Source: Capillimicrobium parvum
Lineage (GTDB): Bacteria; Actinomycetota; Thermoleophilia; Solirubrobacterales; Solirubrobacteraceae
Direction of reading: 5' to 3'
DNA length: 64,000 nucleotides
NCBI RefSeq assembly: GCF_021172045.1
Contig: NZ_CP087164.1
Location: 3,100,001 to 3,164,000, forward strand
Position 1 is the stretch's first letter; every line of letters begins with the position of its first letter. The position numbers and the translations under genes are program-made. This document shows positions 60,601-64,000 of this stretch, in pieces. Below the pieces are notes generated by a model. The model ran no database searches. It was not told the origin of the DNA and saw nothing but the letters and a program-made list of their open reading frames with translations.

Positions 60601-61290
60601 GGGCCGGTGGTACCAGGGGTCGGCGTCGAAGGCGGCGGTGAGCGCGGCCCGGCCGTTCTCGAGCACCGGTTCGCCGTGGGTGACGAGCACACGGTCGAAG
60701 TCGAGCCCGGCGAGCGGGCGCAGCGTCGGCTCGAGCCGCTCGCGCGACCAGCGCAGGCGCGACTCGGTGAGCGGGCGCTGGATCCAGACGCGCAGGCCGC
60801 CACCGTCCGCGGGCTCGACGGCGACCACGGCGTCGCCGAACGCGATCGCCCGTGCCTCCGGGATGAGCAGCGGCATCTCGCGACGCCGCGGGCTTCCGAT
60901 CGCGAACGCCTGGATGCCGTGTGGCAGCTCGTCGCCGGGCGTGATCGCGGCGAACGGCGCGTCGCCCTGGAGGCGGTCGCCGACCCGCTCATGGCCGATG
61001 ATCCGCACGCCATGGTCGCCACCCCACCGGCGCCACGCCTGCTCGGCGCTGCGGACGTGATACGGGATGGTGATCAAGACGAGCACGTCGCGCGCATCCG
61101 CCACGATCGCGTCGAGGCCTTCCGGCGGTTCGTTGCCGTCGAAGAGCGGATCCACGAGGAGGCAGTCGGCGCCGGCGAGGATCGCGAAGCAGCCGACCTC
61201 CGAGCCGAACCCCGTCAGCGATGGATGCCACTCGGGGTGGCGCAGCGTCCATCGCCAGAGGCCGGGTGCGAGCTGATGCAGCACGGACAT
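60595..61290 (-). CDS. Metallo-beta-lactamase-like protein without the metal-binding motif
   Basis: About 231 residues. SVLHQLAPGLWRWTLRHPEW, GFGSEVGCFAILAGADCLLV and DPLFDGNEPPEGLDAIVADA follow an MBL-fold start, and DRVLVTHGEPVLENGRAAL resembles a C-terminal MBL strand. The position of the H-x-H-x-D-H motif reads TIPYHVRSAEQAW, so the usual metal site is missing. The ATG at 61290 has AGGTGA upstream; ATG 61341 or GTG 61350 would add a short tail. The stop codon lies in the 25-bp repeat array. It is downstream of the LLM gene on the same strand. Confidence 0.7.
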   Translation of the reverse strand: MSVLHQLAPGLWRWTLRHPEWHPSLTGFGSEVGCFAILAGADCLLVDPLFDGNEPPEGLDAIVADARDVLVLITIPYHVRSAEQAWRRWGGDHGVRIIGHERVGDRLQGDAPFAAITPGDELPHGIQAFAIGSPRRREMPLLIPEARAIAFGDAVVAVEPADGGGLRVWIQRPLTESRLRWSRERLEPTLRPLAGLDFDRVLVTHGEPVLENGRAALTAAFDADPWYHRPR

Positions 61291-61354
61291 GGCGCTCACC
61301 TGCCCACTGCCGGCCGGTCGCCGGATCGTGGGGAACGCCATGTCGCGCACCGCG

Positions 61355-62242
61355 TCAGGTCTGCAGGTCGAGGATCGCGGCGGCGAGCCATGCGACCTCC
61401 TCGTCCCATGACGCCACGGCGTCCGTCGGGCGCAGCACGAACTTCGACAAGCCGGCGTCGATGTGGCGCTCGATCGATGAGCGGAGCTCCTGCGCGCCCA
61501 CGGGCAGCAGCTCCCGAGGGTCGAGATCGTCGCGCAGGACGCGGAGCCGGGCCAGAGCCGATGGATCCGGATCGGCTCGGGCGTAGCCGATGCTCAACCC
61601 GAAGTGCTCGGGATCGAACCGGCGTTCGGCGCGGCTGGCCGCGCGCTGGATCCGGCGACGCGCACGCTCGGCCTCGTCGGGGGTGAGCGTCGACCCGAGC
61701 CACCCGTCCGCGATGCGCCCGGCACGGTCCAAGGACGTGCCCGCCCGCCCGCCGAGCCAGACCTCCAGAGGATCCTGCACCGGCCGGGCTGCCGCGGCCA
61801 CAGTGCTGAACGACCACCGAGGCGAACGGTGGTCGACCACATCGCCGGCCCACCAGGCGCGCACGAGCCCGAGCGCCTCCTCGAGGATCGCGCCGCGATC
61901 GGCGCCCTCGACGCCGAGCGTCTCGCGTTCCTCCGGCGAGCCCAGGCCGGGCACGAAGCTCAGGAGCAGACGGCCGCCGGTGAGCCGGTCGAGCTGTGCG
62001 AGCTCCTTGGCCAGGAGGAACGGGTTGCGGCCGAGCGGGACGACGTTCGCGCCGAGGTGGCAGCGCCGGGTCCGCCCAGCGAGCACGGCGAGCCCGAGGA
62101 GCGGATCGAGAACCGGAGCGAGTGGAAGGTCCGACAGCCAGATGCCGTCGAAGCCGCTCGTCTCGACCGCATCGCCGAAGCGGGCGAGCTCCTCGCCGTC
62201 CAGCGGACCTGAACCAGGAGCGACGGCGAAGCGGATCTTCAT
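61355..62242 (-). CDS. LLM-class flavin/F420-dependent oxidoreductase
   Basis: A protein of 295 residues. KIRFAVAPGSG, ETSGFDGIWLSD, RTRRCHLGANVVPLGRNPFL and LLLSFVPGLGSPEE, then VWLGGRAGTSLDRAGRIADG and WLGSTLTPDEAERARRRI, follow the luciferase-like TIM barrel. Many actinobacterial members use F420. The substrate is unknown. It probably forms an operon with the following MBL-like gene. Confidence 0.88.
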   Translation of the reverse strand: MKIRFAVAPGSGPLDGEELARFGDAVETSGFDGIWLSDLPLAPVLDPLLGLAVLAGRTRRCHLGANVVPLGRNPFLLAKELAQLDRLTGGRLLLSFVPGLGSPEERETLGVEGADRGAILEEALGLVRAWWAGDVVDHRSPRWSFSTVAAAARPVQDPLEVWLGGRAGTSLDRAGRIADGWLGSTLTPDEAERARRRIQRAASRAERRFDPEHFGLSIGYARADPDPSALARLRVLRDDLDPRELLPVGAQELRSSIERHIDAGLSKFVLRPTDAVASWDEEVAWLAAAILDLQT

Positions 62243-62316
62243 CGGCGGTCCACCTCGGTGGGGCTACCCGTGCCGCGCGATCCAGAACGGCGCCATCGCG
62301 AATGCGTCGGCCGGCG

Positions 62317-62817
62317 TCAGGCCTCGCGCTCGAACGCGCGGACCGCGTCGTAGGCCAGGTCGAGGCTGTACCCGCGGCGGGCGAGCAGGCCCAGCGCGCG
62401 CTCACGGCCCCGGTCGTCGCCGGGCGCCGCGCGCAGCTTCTGGCGCAGCACCTCCACGGCGGCGGCCAGCTCATCCTCGACCCCGCGCGCGGCGAGCGCC
62501 GCCTCGACGGCCTCGCGGTCGACGCCCATCTGCGTGAGCCGGCGGCCGATGCGGTCAGGTCCCCACCCGTCCAGCGCCCGCCGGTCCTCCGCGAACGTGC
62601 GCGCGTAGCGCGCATCGTCGAGGTAGCCCTGCTCGCACAGCTCCGCCACGGCCTGCTCGATCGCGTCGGGCTCGACGCGCCGCCCCTCGAGATGGCGGCG
62701 CATCTCCAGGACGGTCCGGTCGCGACGGGCCAGGTAGCGGTACGCGGCGTCCAGCGCCCGCTGGCGCCGGACGGCGGGATCGGAGTCGGGAGCGGACACG
62801 GCGGTCACCTCGCCCAT
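62317..62817 (-). CDS. recX: Regulatory protein RecX
   Basis: About 166 residues. RQRALDAAYRYLARRDRTVL, then EMRRHLEGRRVEPDAIEQAV, CEQGYLDDARYARTFAEDRR and GPDRIGRRLTQMGVDREAVE are RecX three-helix repeats. It modulates RecA filaments. ATG 62817 is chosen; a TTG at 62880 overlaps the recA stop as TTGA and would add 21 residues, fitting the coupling seen elsewhere here. It follows recA directly. Confidence 0.93.
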   Translation of the reverse strand: MGEVTAVSAPDSDPAVRRQRALDAAYRYLARRDRTVLEMRRHLEGRRVEPDAIEQAVAELCEQGYLDDARYARTFAEDRRALDGWGPDRIGRRLTQMGVDREAVEAALAARGVEDELAAAVEVLRQKLRAAPGDDRGRERALGLLARRGYSLDLAYDAVRAFEREA

Positions 62818-62876
62818 CGCGGACAGGTCGGCGAGGTCGCTCAGAGGCGAACCGCCGACGCCGCCCCACGCGAGGG

Positions 62877-63971
<1,095 letters not shown>

Positions 63972-64000
63972 GTCAAAGCCTTTCCATCGTCGAGTGGACT

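Overview
The DNA is very GC-rich (roughly 70-75% by eye), densely packed, and full of 4-bp ATGA/GTGA gene overlaps. Together with RNase Y, a MurT/GatD pair, an Rv2578c-type radical SAM protein, a Vms1-like (baeRF) protein and the order recA-recX ... miaB ... miaA-dapF ... hflX, this points to an actinobacterium, most likely of the class Thermoleophilia (Solirubrobacterales-like). That placement is inference; no rRNA is present. No tRNA, rRNA, CRISPR array, phage or insertion sequence was recognised.

Layout. 0-5.1 kb: PNPOx-family protein (cut by the window edge), methyltransferase, J-domain protein, TetR, typA, and a secreted protein built from three copies of one unknown domain. 5.1-9.6 kb: hypothetical protein, TetR, then a glpD / alkyl-DHAP-synthase-like operon. 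9.9-17.5 kb: a PAS-GAF-GAF-PP2C-HATPase stress-signalling protein coupled to a zinc-type CDF exporter, a STAS protein, a nucleotidyltransferase, a metallophosphoesterase, a DUF167 protein, baeRF and pcm. 17.5-25.3 kb: VOC protein, secreted Nod19-like/cupredoxin copper protein, glycosyltransferase, small membrane proteins, DUF72, lipoprotein cyclophilin, MFS exporter. 25.3-29.0 kb: dagK-murT-methyltransferase-gatD operon. 29.1-32.8 kb: an OpuC-type osmoprotectant ABC operon. 32.8-39.5 kb: dut, hflX, dapE, dapC-like, dapD, dapF, miaA (lysine/DAP pathway and tRNA modification). 39.5-45.1 kb: SDR, MscS, an intein-split radical SAM protein, a flavodoxin remnant and miaB. 45.1-47.1 kb: broken genes (amine oxidase, alpha-hydroxy-acid oxidase). 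47.1-58.5 kb: a catabolic island. 58.6-64 kb: rny, a 25-bp tandem repeat, a degenerate metallo-hydrolase-like protein, an LLM oxidoreductase, recX and recA.

The most interesting part is the island at 47.1-58.5 kb, which lies between rny and miaB inside what otherwise looks like the conserved recA-to-hflX backbone. It contains a solute-binding lipoprotein, a complete P450/ferredoxin/ferredoxin-reductase chain, a TetR regulator, two adjacent phosphotriesterase-family proteins, a flavin monooxygenase, an alpha/beta esterase, a metallo-beta-lactamase-fold hydrolase and a CocE-type hydrolase. One phosphotriesterase paralogue keeps all metal ligands; the other has lost all but one. Two 17-bp sites identical at 16 positions lie in the two divergent intergenic gaps, each overlapping a TTGACA-type promoter, so the set reads as one regulon for oxidation and then hydrolysis of an unknown ester, lactone or amide compound.

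Other notable points: a 148-residue mini-intein inserted immediately before the third iron-sulfur cysteine of the radical SAM protein; a DapF with both catalytic cysteines replaced by serine; widespread leaderless promoters (TAnnnT 6-12 nt before the start codon); and three genes with no usual start codon.
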